A stretch of 64,000 nt of DNA from Diogma glabrata (Eukaryota > Arthropoda > Insecta > Diptera > Cylindrotomidae), in assembly GCA_963693315.1 (NCBI GenBank), contig OY856186.1:373989663-374053662 (forward strand). Direction: 5' to 3'. Of this stretch, positions 11,054 through 22,594 are shown piece after piece (position 1 is the first letter of the stretch; the number at the start of each line of letters is the position of its first letter). Both the position numbers and the translations under genes were made by a program. The notes beneath the pieces were generated by a model. It did no database searches. It was not told the origin of the DNA and saw nothing but the letters and a program-made list of their open reading frames with translations.

Positions 11054-11071
11054 CTCGTGGCCAGGTCGCCA
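11054..11071 (-). promoter_or_regulatory. Candidate primer-binding site
   Basis: Directly inside the 5' LTR the minus strand reads TGGCGACCTGGCCACGAG. TGG start plus GCGACC is complementary to a tRNA 3' end ...GGTCGCCA. mdg1/412-like elements are known to use tRNA-Arg with a similar site; the match beyond the first eight bases is not established here. Confidence 0.6.
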
Positions 11072-11364
11072 TATATTATATTCATATTTCAGGATTTATA
11101 TTTATATATGTTTCAGATTGCATTTACATTGAATAAAACACACAGGTTAGCATTGAATATTTATTTATTATAAGTTACACTAACCGCGGCACAACACATA
11201 ATGAATCTATATTCTTCTTTTTAATATATCGAAATAACAGAATTGCTGCGTCAAGCGCTTGGAATTTGATATCTTTTGTTTTAGTTAAAAACTGTTTATT
11301 AATATAAAAAGTTATAGTGAGATACGTGGAGTATAATATAGCTACACTCGTAAGTGCCGCTACA
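11072..11364 (-). repeat. 5' LTR of the Gypsy element (293 bp)
   Basis: Matches 2820-3112 with one visible substitution (GGTTAGCATT here, GGTTAACATT there). It is followed on the right by the TSD ATGT (11365-11368) and then directly by the minisatellite. Transcription of the element would start here and run leftwards. Confidence 0.93.
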
Positions 11365-11870
11365 ATGTAAAATTTTGTTGAATCAAAAATGATAAGTAGA
11401 ATCGTTATATATACTTGTATAATTTTGTTGAATCAAAAATAATAAATAGAAACGTTATATAAACTTGTATAATTTTGTTGAATTAAAAATGATAAGTAGA
11501 AACGTTATATAAACTTGTAAAATTTCGTTGAATCAAAAATGATAAATAGAAACGTTATATAAACTTGTATAATTTTGTTGAATCAAAAATGATAAGTAGA
11601 AACGTTATACAAACTTGTAAAATTTTGTTGAATCAAAAATGATAAGTAGAAACGTTATATAAACTTGTAAAATTTTGTTGAATCAAAAATGATAAGTAGG
11701 AACGTTAATCAAACTGGCAATCAGCAACGTTGAACAATTTTGTAGTTATAAAACGTTAAGTAGAAACGTAGAAATGATAATGCTGTTAGTAAGTAGAAAT
11801 GATAATGCTGTTGAATCAAAATGATAAGCAGAAACGTTGTATCAGGTTGCAAACATAAACGCTGAATCAA
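11365..11870. repeat. Minisatellite, ~50-bp unit, right part
   Basis: Continuation of the array at 2290-2819 beyond the LTR insertion. Seven regular units (TTTTGTTGAATCAAAAATGA, AACGTTATATAAACTTGTA) run to about 11720, then the pattern decays into degenerate pieces (GATAATGCTGTT twice). Confidence 0.88.
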
Positions 11871-11879
11871 TTTATAATC

Positions 11880-12140
11880 ACAGGTGAGTATGGTAACAAG
11901 TATAGCAATTACAGCCGAATGCGTTGAAATGTAATCGTTGCAGGATGTGTTGAAATCCAAAAAATGTAATAAATTGTACCAGCACTAGTTAAACTATCTG
12001 TAGAAATAGATCGGTAATAATTTGTATCAACGATCGTGGAGCAATACGTTGAAATGTAATTTGTTGCCGGATACGTTGCAATCCAAAAAAAAATGTAATA
12101 TATTGTACCAATACCAGTTACATTATTCGTCGAATAAAAT
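11880..12140. repeat. Diverged tandem duplication, ~120-bp unit
   Basis: Two units share CGTTGAAATGTAAT, TTGC(A/C)GGAT, AATCCAAAAAA and ATATTGTACCA/AAATTGTACCA. No coding features were seen. It may be an older outer zone of the minisatellite, because CGTTGAA words occur in both. Confidence 0.6.
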
Positions 12141-12579
12141 TGACAATATGTAAAACATGCGGCAGTAATAGCAAAAATTATATATAACTGTTGCGCTATT
12201 AAGTTCCGTAATTTATCAAATTAATACTTGGATTCATTACAATTCAATCCTATCCTTCTCGCAAATTTCATGTAAAAGGTTGAGTGGTAATATGTAAGAA
12301 TGTTAGCAAAAGGAAAATTATACATATATCCAATAAATACATATGCTTAGGTAAGTTGCAGATTTACTGAGTACAACATTTCAATTTCTGATCACCTAGG
12401 TTTCCTATGTATCATTATTTTTGGATTCACAGGAGGGGCAAATCACAAGCATCAAGCTTTGTTTTTCCAAAATTCATTTAAACAAACAACAAAAAAAAAT
12501 TCCAAAAAAAAATATTTTAGACATACTGTTTACTATCGAACATATTTGATATTATATTATATTCACAAATTTGACCTTA

Positions 12580-12965
12580 ACAGTCAATCAGAAAGGAAAA
12601 AGTTCATAAATTATTTAGCTTAGGACAAATACAGACAAGTATCATATTTTCATTTCTCTAATAATTAAGCTATATTTTTCTTATGCGTTATTATTGTATA
12701 GTACATTACACTCACTAATTTGAAATTTAACAGTCATTCAACAAAACAGTTAATAAATTACTTAGATTAGGACAACTACAGACACGTATCATATTTTCTT
12801 TTCTTTAATAATTAGGCTCTAATTTTCTTATGCGTTATTATTTTCTATTACATTACACTCCCTAATTTGAAATATAACAGTCATTCAACAAAACAGTTAA
12901 TAAATTACTTAGATCAGGACAACTACAGACACGTATCATATTTTCTTTTTTTAATAATTTCTTTA
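12580..12965. repeat. Tandem repeat, 3 units of ~128 bp
   Basis: Three consecutive units share ACAGTCATTCAACAAAACAG, AGGACAACTACAGACACGTA and TCATATTTTCTTTTCTTTAA. The first is the most diverged. No coding potential was seen. Confidence 0.85.
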
Positions 12966-14630
12966 ATATTCTACTTTTCTTATTCATTATTATCTTCCGT
13001 TGTTAAAAATATCTAGTAAATATCACAGTAATCAACAAATAAATTTCTCGAGTTCGTGGCAATAGTAATAAAAAAAAAACGTACATCAAAACCAAAAATA
13101 TCACAGATCAATCTTAAATTAACAATAAAATATCACAGTTCAAGCTATCACAGTTCTATCCTATATCCAAAAGGACACGGTTCAAAAAAAAACAATACAT
13201 GATTGAATTCTGCACACCGGAACGTGACCGTTAATCAAAACTAACACCGTTAATTGTTGGTAATACAATCACAACTTAATGATCTCTACAATACGTATCA
13301 TATTTCAAATAATTCACGCGCGATTCAAGGACACATACGGTTGTGTTTGTTTTGTTTTATAAACAATGTATTTCCTATAAGAATACTACGAACACCACTC
13401 TCTTTGAGTTATAACTGTTCCATGAGGTCACAGTGAATCATAAAAAAAATGTTACCTCCAGGAACTAATCGTTCCGTTTGTTCCTTTGGTGTCCCCTTGT
13501 CCTACGGTACGGGAATGTATCACCTACTGACCTGTGAGATTGTTGACTTCGGTTTGTCGAACAAATTGTAATTTAATTCAACTATTACACACGCGATTTT
13601 AGATTTTAGATTAATTTCATAAATTAAACGTCACAAAAACTAGTGAGAACAAAATTTTTAATCACCGCAACACAATAAAACATATTTCAATTAATTTGAT
13701 TCATGGAAAAATGACAGAAGGCCAGTCACCATCGGTTAATAGCAAAATATGATGTACGAGACAAACAAACGAATGATAAAACAAACGTAATAGAATTCAG
13801 AGAAAACAATTTTACAGTGGCTTATTATATAGCCACAATTTTTAGTCTCGCAATAACTCGAATACAGTGTTTTAGATGGAATATAATTAATTTCCATCAA
13901 GTTTTCAAATGTTGGGAACTCTTTATAGTAAAAAAAACTGTTTGTTATTTGATATTATGACACACAAACAATTGTGTGATAAAAGCATTCCTGATACAGC
14001 AATAACATTTATCATTGAATTTAAAATGAATTAAATGCAGATTCGATCAATGTTATGATGTTTAGACATTTATTAAACTACATTCTACTATATCCGTACA
14101 GGGAAGTTCAGTTCAATAAGGGAAGGATTGTTTAAAGTAAAATACTCATACAAAGACAAATCAAATGTTTAACAAAGCAAAAATAGTAATTCGTTGCATG
14201 TTGACGATTGGAAACAAAAAAAATACGCACAGCTGTTATGAGGTTTGAAAATTTCGTTGTTTCATTACGGTTGGTGATTAGAAAATTCAAACTCAAGCAA
14301 TATAGTGAGAACAATCGAATGGAAGTATAGCGCGTGTCAATTTTAGGGTGTTGTAAGATTAAATTTTAGTGGTTATACGGATGATAATTAAAGAAAATTA
14401 TTAATTAATTCAAATTAACCAATATTATACCATATTAATTAATAAATAAAATCAGTGTAATTGGCCAAATTCCCTTTCAAATATGTCTGTCCAGCTATTG
14501 AAAATTTAAGTAAGCTTCAGGAAAAATAAGAAAACTAGGGGTTACGGGGACTATAGAAATATGGCTATTGAAGGTGAATGGTTGGAAAACCATTATGAGC
14601 GGTATCGGTCGACTATGATATACTATGTTC
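12966..14630. other. AT-rich stretch with no recognised gene
   Basis: About 1.7 kb. I see short ORFs only, with no domain and no splice-coherent coding blocks. A short segment near 13450-13560 is less AT-biased, but I could not assign it. Confidence 0.4.
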
Positions 14631-14639
14631 AGACTATCC

Positions 14640-15335
14640 ATTACAAAGTTGGGACGCAGAACTGTTGTGAACCGTACTAAATGCTTATTTACCACGTTTT
14701 ATCAGGTACAGATGTTATGGAGCTTTAAAAAAAAAGGTGGATGGGACCACTTTGCTCACCATCGCTCAAAAACTAATCAGTGTCTTGGCATACATATTTG
14801 CTTCCTTTTCCAAAGTGTCATCAAAATTCATTCAAGAACGAATCTAGTATGCTACCAGCAAACATAAAAAACATGGTGAAAAAACCACCTGTTGTATTTC
14901 GGACCCCCCCAACCCTTTATCCAATGTATTCCAAAAGCTGATAAAATATTTCTCGTGTTATTTGAAAGCTTTCACCAACGTTTCATGAAAATCGATCGGT
15001 AATTGTAGGCTACAGTAGGGATAAACACCTGAAAAAAAACTTTTTAACCGGAAGTGACAAACCGAAAGTTGGTATGCATAAATATTGAAAACAGCACTAA
15101 AACCTTAGATACCAAGTTTCCATAAGATCATAAGCTGGGATTAGAAGTTATTGGAGATTTAAACTTAGAGGTGTTCGGGAGACCACCCCCCGCCATTTTG
15201 TCCAATTTTGAAATAAATCCAGATTTTCCATTTTCAAATAATACGAGAATGATTTTATCAGCTTTTGGAATACATTGGATAAAGGGTTGGGGGGTCCAAA
15301 ATACAACAGGTGGATTTTTCACCATGTTTTTTATG
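14640..15335 (+). repeat. 'ACCGGAAGT' family copy, 1+ unit
   Basis: GTTGGGACGCAGAACTGTTG at 14648 starts a unit homologous to 1110-1570 and 54910-55530. A second unit starts at 15045 (AACCGGAAGTGACAAACC) and decays after 15330. Short frames here are by-products of the repeat. Confidence 0.8.
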
Positions 15336-15571
15336 TTTGCTGGTAGCAGTATTCACCAACGACCGAAACAACAAACCCACCCACACACAGACGTACACCA
15401 AAAATTTTATTGGCTATTTATGTAGAGGATGGTCCAAAACAAAAGAAAAAAACAAAATTTGGGGTATGTAAGATTTTTTTTTCTCGATAGATGTTTGTAT
15501 TACTTCACACAATTTAAAATTGTGGTGAATCAAAAATACATTAGATAATAGATACTAAGACTAAGACTTTT

Positions 15572-16133
15572 AGACCGAGAGCCCGCGACGGCCAGACCTT
15601 CGTTATTTTATAAAAGCTGAAAGTTTCTCTGCGCATACCCCTTTCTGAGGCAGGAACGATTAGCGACATATGAAGTTTGGATCATGGTGGCTTTGGCAGG
15701 GAGCAGGTAACAAAGGGGCCTCCAAAGTTTCGTAAAAGTATAAAAGGTAATTTTTTATATATTCTTCGGGATAGTATTAGAAGTCACGTCACCCATTGCC
15801 AGACACTTACTATCGTGGTAACCCCCTGCCAGACACCCTTAAACTTTAACAAATTGATAATGTTTAAGGGTGTCTGGCAGGGGGTTACCACGATAGTAAG
15901 TGTCTAGCAATGGGTGACGAGACTTCTAATACTACCCCGAAGAATATATAAAAAAATTACCTTTTATATTTTCACGAAACTTTGATGGTCCCTTTGTTAC
16001 CTGCTCCCTGCCAAAGCCACCATGATCCAAACTTCATATGTCGCTAATCGTTCCTACCTCAGTAGGGGTATGCGCAGAGAAACTTTCAGCTTTTATAAAA
16101 TAACGAAGGTCTGGCAGTCGCGGCTCTTAGTCT
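15572..16133. mobile_element. Foldback palindrome FB1, 273-bp arms with a 17-nt loop
   Basis: Left arm 15572-15844 and right arm 15862-16133 are almost perfect reverse complements. Matching blocks include TATGAAGTTTGGATCATGG, GGCTTTGGCAGGGAGCAGGT, ATAGTATTAGAAGTC and TGGTAACCCCCTGCCAGACA. The loop is only 17 bases. No transposase frame is present. The words TGGCAG/CTGCCA recur within each arm. It could be a foldback or MITE-type element, or the template of a long hairpin RNA. No target-site duplication was resolved. Confidence 0.88.
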
Positions 16134-16796
16134 TTTTGATTTTCAAAATTTTAATTTGTTTTATGGAGTGTTAGAAGTAAAACAATAAAAACAATAAAAA
16201 CAATAATAAACCTAGAATTTCTATCAAAAGATAGAGATCTTTTGGAGATGCGTAAAAACAAAGGACGTACAAGTTGAAAGAGTACGTAATAACTAAAGTG
16301 GCCATGCCAATCGGTTCTCTTTATCCTTGGAGTAAATAATGTGACTGTATGTGATTAAAATTTATAAGTAGTGAATAAGCATCTCACTTAAATTAAACTT
16401 AGCATCTGCCACTTTTAAAATAATGAAATTAAATTAGGTTATAAATAGGTTTTATAATTGGCCCTGTTGCTATAGGTTATGACTGTAGATGTCTTAAACA
16501 TTTCAGGCAGTGCGTTTTTAGTAAAACTTTTAAGGACACCACAGATTTTCTATCTTAAAATTTTGTTTATATTTCTGAAGTTTTGAATTGCCAGGGGTTT
16601 TTTTCTTCCACCTTTGCTCATCATTCTACTCAGAAAACATAACCCAAGAGTGGCTTCTTTCAAAGAGTCAGCGTGTTTAATAATTTTTCTAAATCCTGCG
16701 TAGAATTGGGAAAATTCGGAACTATAACTGGGAATAGTCCCTGTGGACACGCAGATTTCATATGATGATTACCATATATTTTATACTTCGTGAAGT

Positions 16797-17241
16797 GCCT
16801 GTCCTTAACGAGTCCGAAAACTTTTGTTCTGCCATTTTCCTCGATTCGGACGCTTTTTCATTCGGCAAGCTCCGAAAAATGCTGATTTTCCGAGATTTTA
16901 TAAATTTGTTACCACAATTTTTTTTTTACTATAGGGGGTGGAAATTTGTTTTAGAAAACGAGGGTAAACTTGTCCGAAAAAAATGTATCTGCTATTGTCG
17001 GGTCCGACAACCCAAACATGCCGAAATGTGAATTGTCGAACTCGACAATAGCAGACACATTTTTGCAAGGATACCCTCGTGTTCTAAAACAAATTTCCAC
17101 CCCCATTGATAAAAAAATTTTGCTAGCAAATTTACAAAATCGGGGGCAATCGGCATTTTTCGGAGCTTGCCGAACGAAAAAGTGGTTGAATCGAGAAAAA
17201 TGGCAAAACAAACGATTTCGAGCTCGTCAAGGGCAGGCAGG
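16797..17241. mobile_element. Foldback palindrome FB2, ~200-bp arms
   Basis: The left arm from 16797 pairs with a right arm ending at 17241. Matching blocks include CATTTTTCGGAGCTTGCCGA, GGGGGTGGAAATTTGTTTTA and TCTGCTATTGTCG, with about 45 bases of loop near 17003-17040. Pairing is weaker than in FB1 (many single-base differences and indels), so it is probably older. The frames across it are shadows of the palindrome. Confidence 0.8.
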
Positions 17242-17249
17242 ACTTAATA

Positions 17250-18170
17250 TCCAATTCTAATTGCAAGTACCGATTATCAAAGAAAAAGTGCTCTTCAGAA
17301 GTATTCACAGTTCAGTGTAGTATTATGTTTGGCATAAAGTCAGGGGCTAATGTAGCATCTAATACTTGTTGTCTATGTTACATATTTTTTTTTGGCTGTC
17401 GTTGGTTTTTTATATTGGAGCGTAGGCTATCCTCACTTGTACGAATTTTTACAATTCAATCCATTTACTGGTTTAGTTTGGCATGAAGATTAAATTTACT
17501 ATAAAGTACTTTTTGTAGTTTATCAGCATTAACTGACTTTCAGTGAATTGGAAACCGGGGTGTTGATAACACCGTGAAGAATATCAAAACAGTAATATGC
17601 TACAAATTTTACGCATCAAGGATCAGTTTTAACTGTTTCGTGTTAAAATTGGATGTTATTAAATGGATGGAAATAAATATATTGTTCGAGCGAATGGTTT
17701 TTTTCTGTACGCCGTAAACGTAAAGACAAAATTACAATTTGACAACAATGTGACATAAGTTATATGTTCTTTCAAATGGTCGTCCACATCTTTTGACTGA
17801 TTGTACTTCTTGGTAAACAATTTTTTTTTTGTGTAAAATGACCCGAGCAGATATTAGCTAGGGAAAGCCTAAATAGAAATACATTCAGGGCGTGATCAGG
17901 GTCAGAAACACGTGATAAGGCAATCTGATGTGGGCAATTCCGGGCCTGAATTAGAATCCTCTTTTAGGGTTAACATTATTTGAATATATCCGGTCCTGAC
18001 TTTGTTTTTCGTATTTGAACCCGTCAGGGACTAATACAAAATTTTATTTTATATAAATTTATATGACGAAATTGATCAGAGCCTGATCTGACTATCCATA
18101 ACAAATTTCTACTCCGGGAGTTTGTGGGTGCGTTATTGCGAAGGGACGTGGTTAGGGTGGGGTGTTACAA
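17250..18170. other. Unassigned intergenic stretch
   Basis: No coding frame above about 60 residues. A segment at 17880-18110 has repeated GATCAGGGTCAG/GATCAGAGCCTGATCTGAC-like words and TCCGGTCCTGAC, suggesting an old repeat with inverted ends, but I could not delimit it. Confidence 0.35.
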
Positions 18171-18174
18171 TAGG

Positions 18175-18500
18175 TGATTTTTTCACTATAATATTTATGT
18201 TTTTTGGGAGCATATAACATTCGTTCGTGAATTCATTTTGATAACACTTTGACAAATGATGCAAATATGTATGGCAAGGAGCTTATTAGTTTTTTTAGCA
18301 ATATTGAAGAAAGTGGTGGAGATTCCTCGAGCACCTGCTTTTTTAAAACTCAATAATATCAATTCTTGAAAATCAAATTGGATGAAACTTGCTACATAAG
18401 CACTTAGTACGGATCACAACAGTCCACAGTCTAACTTTAGGTTTTTCACTTCCAGAATTTTTTTTCTGGATTTTTTCAGTATTTTTATCCACACAGCAGC
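18175..18500 (-). repeat. 'ACCGGAAGT' family copy, minus strand
   Basis: Reverse complement of the family consensus: TTGAGTGATA-like words are replaced by AGCAATATTG, TTGGATGAAACTTGCTACAT and CAGTCTAACTTTAGG. A second partial copy lies at 18720-18960. Confidence 0.7.
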
Positions 18501-18719
18501 CTTTAACTTATAAAAAGTGTTTCAATTAGTGTGAGAAGATAATGATCAGCTTTTGGGGCATATCGAAAAAAGTGTTGAGTGGTCCTGTTGGCCACCCCTG
18601 CAAATTCTTTGTAAAAAATATGCATAATCTGTAATCACTAGTACATGTTATCTTGAATTATATTTATTATTTGAGTTATGTAAAAAGTAAATGAAATAAA
18701 TAATGTAATTAAATTTAAA

Positions 18720-18960
18720 TACAGATGCTGACTTTTCTCAATATGTGTTTAAAGTTTGTTGGAAGTTGGAACCATACAGATTTCGTTCATTAATCAATTT
18801 AAATGAGACTTCAACAAAAGATGGAGATTTGAATGATAAAGAACTGATTAGTTTTTGAACAATACTAGGATAAGTGGTGTTTGGCCTCCCGAGCACCTGT
18901 TTAATTAAAACTTCAAAAACATCAATTTCTGATAAATGGTTTTGATTAAACTTGTAACGG
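18720..18960 (-). repeat. 'ACCGGAAGT' family, partial copy
   Basis: Contains AGATGGAGATTTGAATGA, AAAGAACTGATTAGTTTTTG and AGGATAAGTGGTG, which match the reverse complement of the second half of the family unit (compare 55200-55300). The end decays into unmatched sequence. Confidence 0.6.
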
Positions 18961-19573
18961 GGTCTAGAGACACCGTTGTTATCCGGGAATTATATAATAA
19001 TCGACCTAAAAATTTCCTGTATGGCCTTGGTCCAGGAAAAATCTCTATATAAAATTTATTTGTCTATAAGACCATGATGGTCTTATAATATCAATAAAAA
19101 ATTTTATAAAATTAAAATAGAAAAATTACATCTAACCTTAATCTTATATTTTATTGGTGTCTTTAATGTTGCAAGCCTTTTGTCCTGATATATGTCGTAC
19201 GGTTTCCAGTTTTTCCAAACCTTTCCTTCCTAACACTTTTAACTGTGAGGCGTTGTCTTGATCATATAATGCGTTAGCTCAGACGACCACCTTTTGATTT
19301 TATCGCCACTGAGGGGAGAAATATAAATCCACGAACTTGTTCTTGTTCCGTTTGATGTAAAAACAATTGGAAACGGTACACTAGTATCTATATTTTGGAT
19401 GCATCACTTCTTTAACTGTTTTGCTTTCATAAAAAGGAGATGATGAATCTGATATCTGCAACTCGATATTAAATAATGTTCCTTTTTCCTTTTGGCACAT
19501 GTATATTCGCGTATACCAAGGCAAATTCCAAATATTGCTCGTCTACAACACCATGTACCACATTCCAACCATT
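18961..19573. other. Unassigned stretch left of the DNA transposon
   Basis: No intact gene. Minus-strand frames between 19150 and 19570 have moderate codon-like texture (for example VVDEQYLEFALVYANIHV) interrupted by stops, so a decayed element fragment is possible. I could not recognise a family. Confidence 0.3.
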
Positions 19574-19577
19574 ACGA

Positions 19578-20172
19578 GGGCTATTATTTTGAAAACGTAC
19601 ATCGAAAAAAAAACAAATATTTTTTAAAAATCTGAAATTTTGATATATTGTTGGCATTGACGAAAGGAAAAAAGTGATTTCTGCTTTTATTTTTTGAGTA
19701 CTCTGAATCGGAGTTATGCGCGGTTGAATTTTGAGGCTTTTTCACGTAGTTTTGGTAATGGTGGCAATGTTTTGTGAATAGGTGCCACAAATTTCATCCG
19801 ACTTTCATTGCAAGTAAAAAGGAAAATAATTGAATAATTGAAATAAGTAAGTTTAAAATTAATAACTTTTCTCTTTTCCGCTAGGCCGCGCGTAAAACCT
19901 TGGTTTACTTCAAAGCTCATATCTCAAAAAGTAGCTTTTTTTTTGTTTTTCACAAATTTTAAAGTAAACATATGCAGCTATGAAATTGAGAAATAAAAAG
20001 TCAGCAATTCAATATGGATTTTTTCTTACGATTTTTTAAAGTTTGGTATATGAAAAATTCACATGTGTTTTTTTATTAAGTTAATAATCCTGTACTAAAT
20101 GTGGATCTAATAAATTAAACATTTCATATTTTAATACCTGCAATAAATTTGAACCATTTTCTGTGCGGGTAA
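19578..20172. repeat. Left terminal inverted repeat of the DNA transposon
   Basis: Reverse-complement match to 22100-22594: AACTCCGATTCAGAGTACTC, GTGCCACAAATTTCATCCGA, CCTTGGTTTACTTCAAAGCT and GATCCACATTTAGTACAG are shared in inverted order. The block 19930-20090 has no partner in the right arm. Confidence 0.85.
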
Positions 20173-20540
20173 ATGGTTAAAAACTTATTAAAAATTAATT
20201 TAAGTTAAGTGGTAAAATAAAGGAATTTAAATTATTAAAAGGGTGTGTAAAATGTTTATCCATTTTAAAAAATGTCTATTCAGCCCCTTTTTACTAATTA
20301 AAATCTCATTAGAGACTCATAATTTTAACATTTAAAATTTCTAATGACGCCCACAAACGGTTTTTGGAACAAATTATGCTTGCATCCAATCAAAATATAT
20401 TAAATTGTACCTACCTAATTTTACCTGATTCTACCTATGTCAAAACTATTTAAAAGGTATATGATGTGATTGCCTTATAGCAAGTATATTCAAAAATATT
20501 TTGAAGACATACAGTTTAGAAAAGATAATACATAATAGAA

Positions 20541-21168
20541 ATGCCTTTCAAATTGTGCTGTAACTTATACGGTCTCAAAAATCATAAGCGGACATCAAAA
20601 AATGTGAAACTGGTCTCATCAGCTGTTATTCAAAAAGCTGCGACCCTAAATTTCACTTTGCGTGATGACCAGTTTATATGTGAAACATGTGGCACTTATA
20701 TCTATAAAAACAAGGTAAATTTAATTTTTTTATTAAAATTAATAAAAATTCATATGCAACTAATATTTTCTACAGCAGCTTTCATGTTCGGAAACTATCG
20801 ATAGTGAAGTTATTTCTATAAATCAGGATGTTGAAAATGTTCCAACGAACGAAAATATTCAAGTACCTCCAGCATCTTTAGATCCATCACCAGTTTCGGT
20901 TGATACTATATCTCCACCAGTTCTTGAACTACTTAATGACACTTTAGAAGATATTAACAATGTTCTTGGAAGGTTAGCCGTTATCAAACAAAAACATATT
21001 ACAACAGGAAGTTATAAAAAAATTGCAAGTGTCACATCGGCAATAAGTCAAAGAATATTTCAAGTAGATTCAGTTAAAGTGTTATCACCAAACGAGGAAT
21101 GTGAATATACATCATGGCTTATGAACCTTAAAAAGGAATTTAAAGATGCCAGCACTAAATCAAAATAA
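20541..21168 (+). pseudogene. Transposase N-terminal part (zinc-binding), two exons
   Basis: ATG at 20541. Exon 1 (20541-20714) encodes 58 residues with MPFKLCCNLYG and ICETCGTY, a likely Cys4-type zinc site. The donor CAAG|GTAAAT at 20715 and the acceptor TACAG at 20775 join in phase 0 to a second block that stays open to TAA at 21166-21168. This block has a Pro/Thr-rich linker and a coiled-looking region (LELLNDTLEDINNVLGRL). The domain order resembles large transposase-like proteins common in insects and cnidarians. The TAA is probably premature, because homologous-looking sequence continues downstream. Confidence 0.6.
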
Positions 21169-21833
21169 GTGTTTTTGTTGAAAATTTTACCACGTAAATT
21201 TTGGTCAAATCAACGTATCCAGGATACTCAATGATAACGCAGAATGAGATAGAAGCTGCACAATAAAGTTCAATAAAGTTCAAGCCACAATCCACCCAAT
21301 CGTAATTTACTACAAATCATGTAATGATAAACTAGAGGTCTTATCTTTTGTCATTATATCTGATCATTTAATGCATAACACAGTTGCTGTTCATAAATAC
21401 CAGGAAAAGTGTATTGAATTCATTGAAAAACAGCAAGAAATATATCCAAGTATCAAAAAATTTTATATTTTACTGATGGTTCAGCAGCTCAATATAAAAA
21501 TGAGAAGAATTTCATAAATCTCTGCAAACATATTGATGATTTTAAAATACCTGCAGAATGGCATTTCTTTGCAACTGCCCACGGAAAGGGTCCATCCGAT
21601 GGGATTGGAGGAACACTTAAAAGAGAAGCCCGGAGAGCTTCGCTTAAAGGAGAAAAAATATCAACAGCAAGGGAATTATTTGAATGGGCGGAAATTTGGT
21701 CGAAAAAAACCAACCACGTTATGAAGTTTTCATATGTGTCTTCAGGAGATATCGAATTACAGGAGCAATTTCTTTCGATGCGGTTTTCGGACATTAAAAC
21801 CATAAGTGGAACTCAAGGATTCCACTGGTTTTA
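21169..21833 (+). pseudogene. Transposase catalytic part, frameshifted
   Basis: A frame with ATIHPIVIYYK and SFVIISDHLMHNTVAVH runs to an A-run near 21457, where a one-base shift is needed to continue into ILYFTDGSAAQYKN, AEWHFFATAHGKGPSDGIGG and ISGTQGFHWF, ending at the TAA of 21831-21833. The aspartates in IISD and FTDG are candidates for the first two residues of an RNase H-like catalytic triad. Together with an upstream stop at about 21230 this makes the transposase non-functional here. Confidence 0.65.
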
Positions 21834-22099
21834 ACCGGATAACACTACACCCGATAAAATAATTGCCAAAATGTTTTCTTTTTCTGATAATCATAAATAT
21901 TTCAATTTAAAGGCAAAAAGAATTATATAAATTAATTTTTTAATGTATTAATTTATATAATTTTGATTAAATTATAATGTTTATAGAAAAAATATTTTTT
22001 TAATTTTTTTTCTAATGATAGTGTTGGTGATGTTGAAATTATAACAAAATTTTCGATCATTGGGATCTCCTATTCTTATTCTGAATAAAAACCTGTTTC

Positions 22100-22594
22100 T
22101 CAATCAGAAATACACTGAAAATGGTTCAAATTTATTGCAGGTGTTAAAATATGAAATGTTTAATTTATTAGATCCACATTTAGTACAGGCTACTTTTAGT
22201 ACAGGCTACTAAAAAAGCTAATTTTGAGATATGAGCTTTGAAGTAAACCAAGGTTTTACGCGCCGCGTAGCGGAAAAGAGAAAAGTTATTAATTTTAAAC
22301 TTACTTATTTCAATTATTCAATTATTTTCCTTTTTACTTGCAAAAATATACGTAAGTCGGATGAAATTTGTGGCACCTATTCACAAAACATTGCCACCAT
22401 TACCAGAACTATGTGAAAAAGCCTTAAGCCTTAATTCAACCGCGCATAACTCCGATTCAGAGTACTCAAAAAATAAAAGCAGAAATCACTTTTTTCCTTT
22501 CGTCAATACCAACAATATATCAAAATTTCAGATTTTTTAAAAATCAAAAATTTAAAAATCAACAAAAAAATGTACGTTTTCAAAATAATAGCCC
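22100..22594. repeat. Right terminal inverted repeat of the DNA transposon
   Basis: Inverted partner of 19578-20172. It lacks about 160 bases relative to the left arm and carries a short local duplication near 22185-22210. The outer end GTTTTCAAAATAATAGCCC is followed by the TSD ACGA. Confidence 0.85.

Larger units (their letters stand above)
2820..11364 (-). mobile_element. Gypsy/Metaviridae LTR retrotransposon, near-intact, minus strand
   Basis: This 8.5-kb element has 293-bp LTRs, a 4-bp TSD, a gag frame (7860-9146) and a pol frame in the order protease, RT, RNase H, integrase (4186-7902), all on the minus strand. That domain order is characteristic of Gypsy/Metaviridae. It has no env-like frame between pol and the 3' LTR. 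The long 5' leader, the TGTAG LTR start, a Gag without a CCHC knuckle and the MTTRS-type spacer between RNase H and integrase recall the mdg1/412 group; clade placement is inference. The LTRs show one visible difference (A/G near 2896 against 11148), so the insertion is recent and may still be active. It interrupts the ~50-bp minisatellite. Confidence 0.93.
19578..22594 (+). mobile_element. DNA transposon with ~0.5-kb TIRs and 4-bp TSD (Sola-like candidate)
   Basis: The element is 3.0 kb and begins GGGCTATTATTTTGAAAAC, with the reverse complement at its right end. ACGA occurs directly outside both ends (19574-19577 and 22595-22598), a 4-bp TSD. The left TIR runs to about 20170 and the right from about 22100. 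The left arm contains ~160 bases (19930-20090) missing from the right arm, which instead has a 17-bp duplication (AGTACAGGCTACT twice). Inside is a split and frameshifted transposase. Four-base TSDs plus this protein type fit the Sola group, but that is inference; an unclassified superfamily is possible. Confidence 0.8.

Noticed and set aside
16951..17260. Overlapping frames of 86-96 residues on both strands
   Set aside because: They mirror each other because they lie in palindrome FB2; no independent coding evidence.
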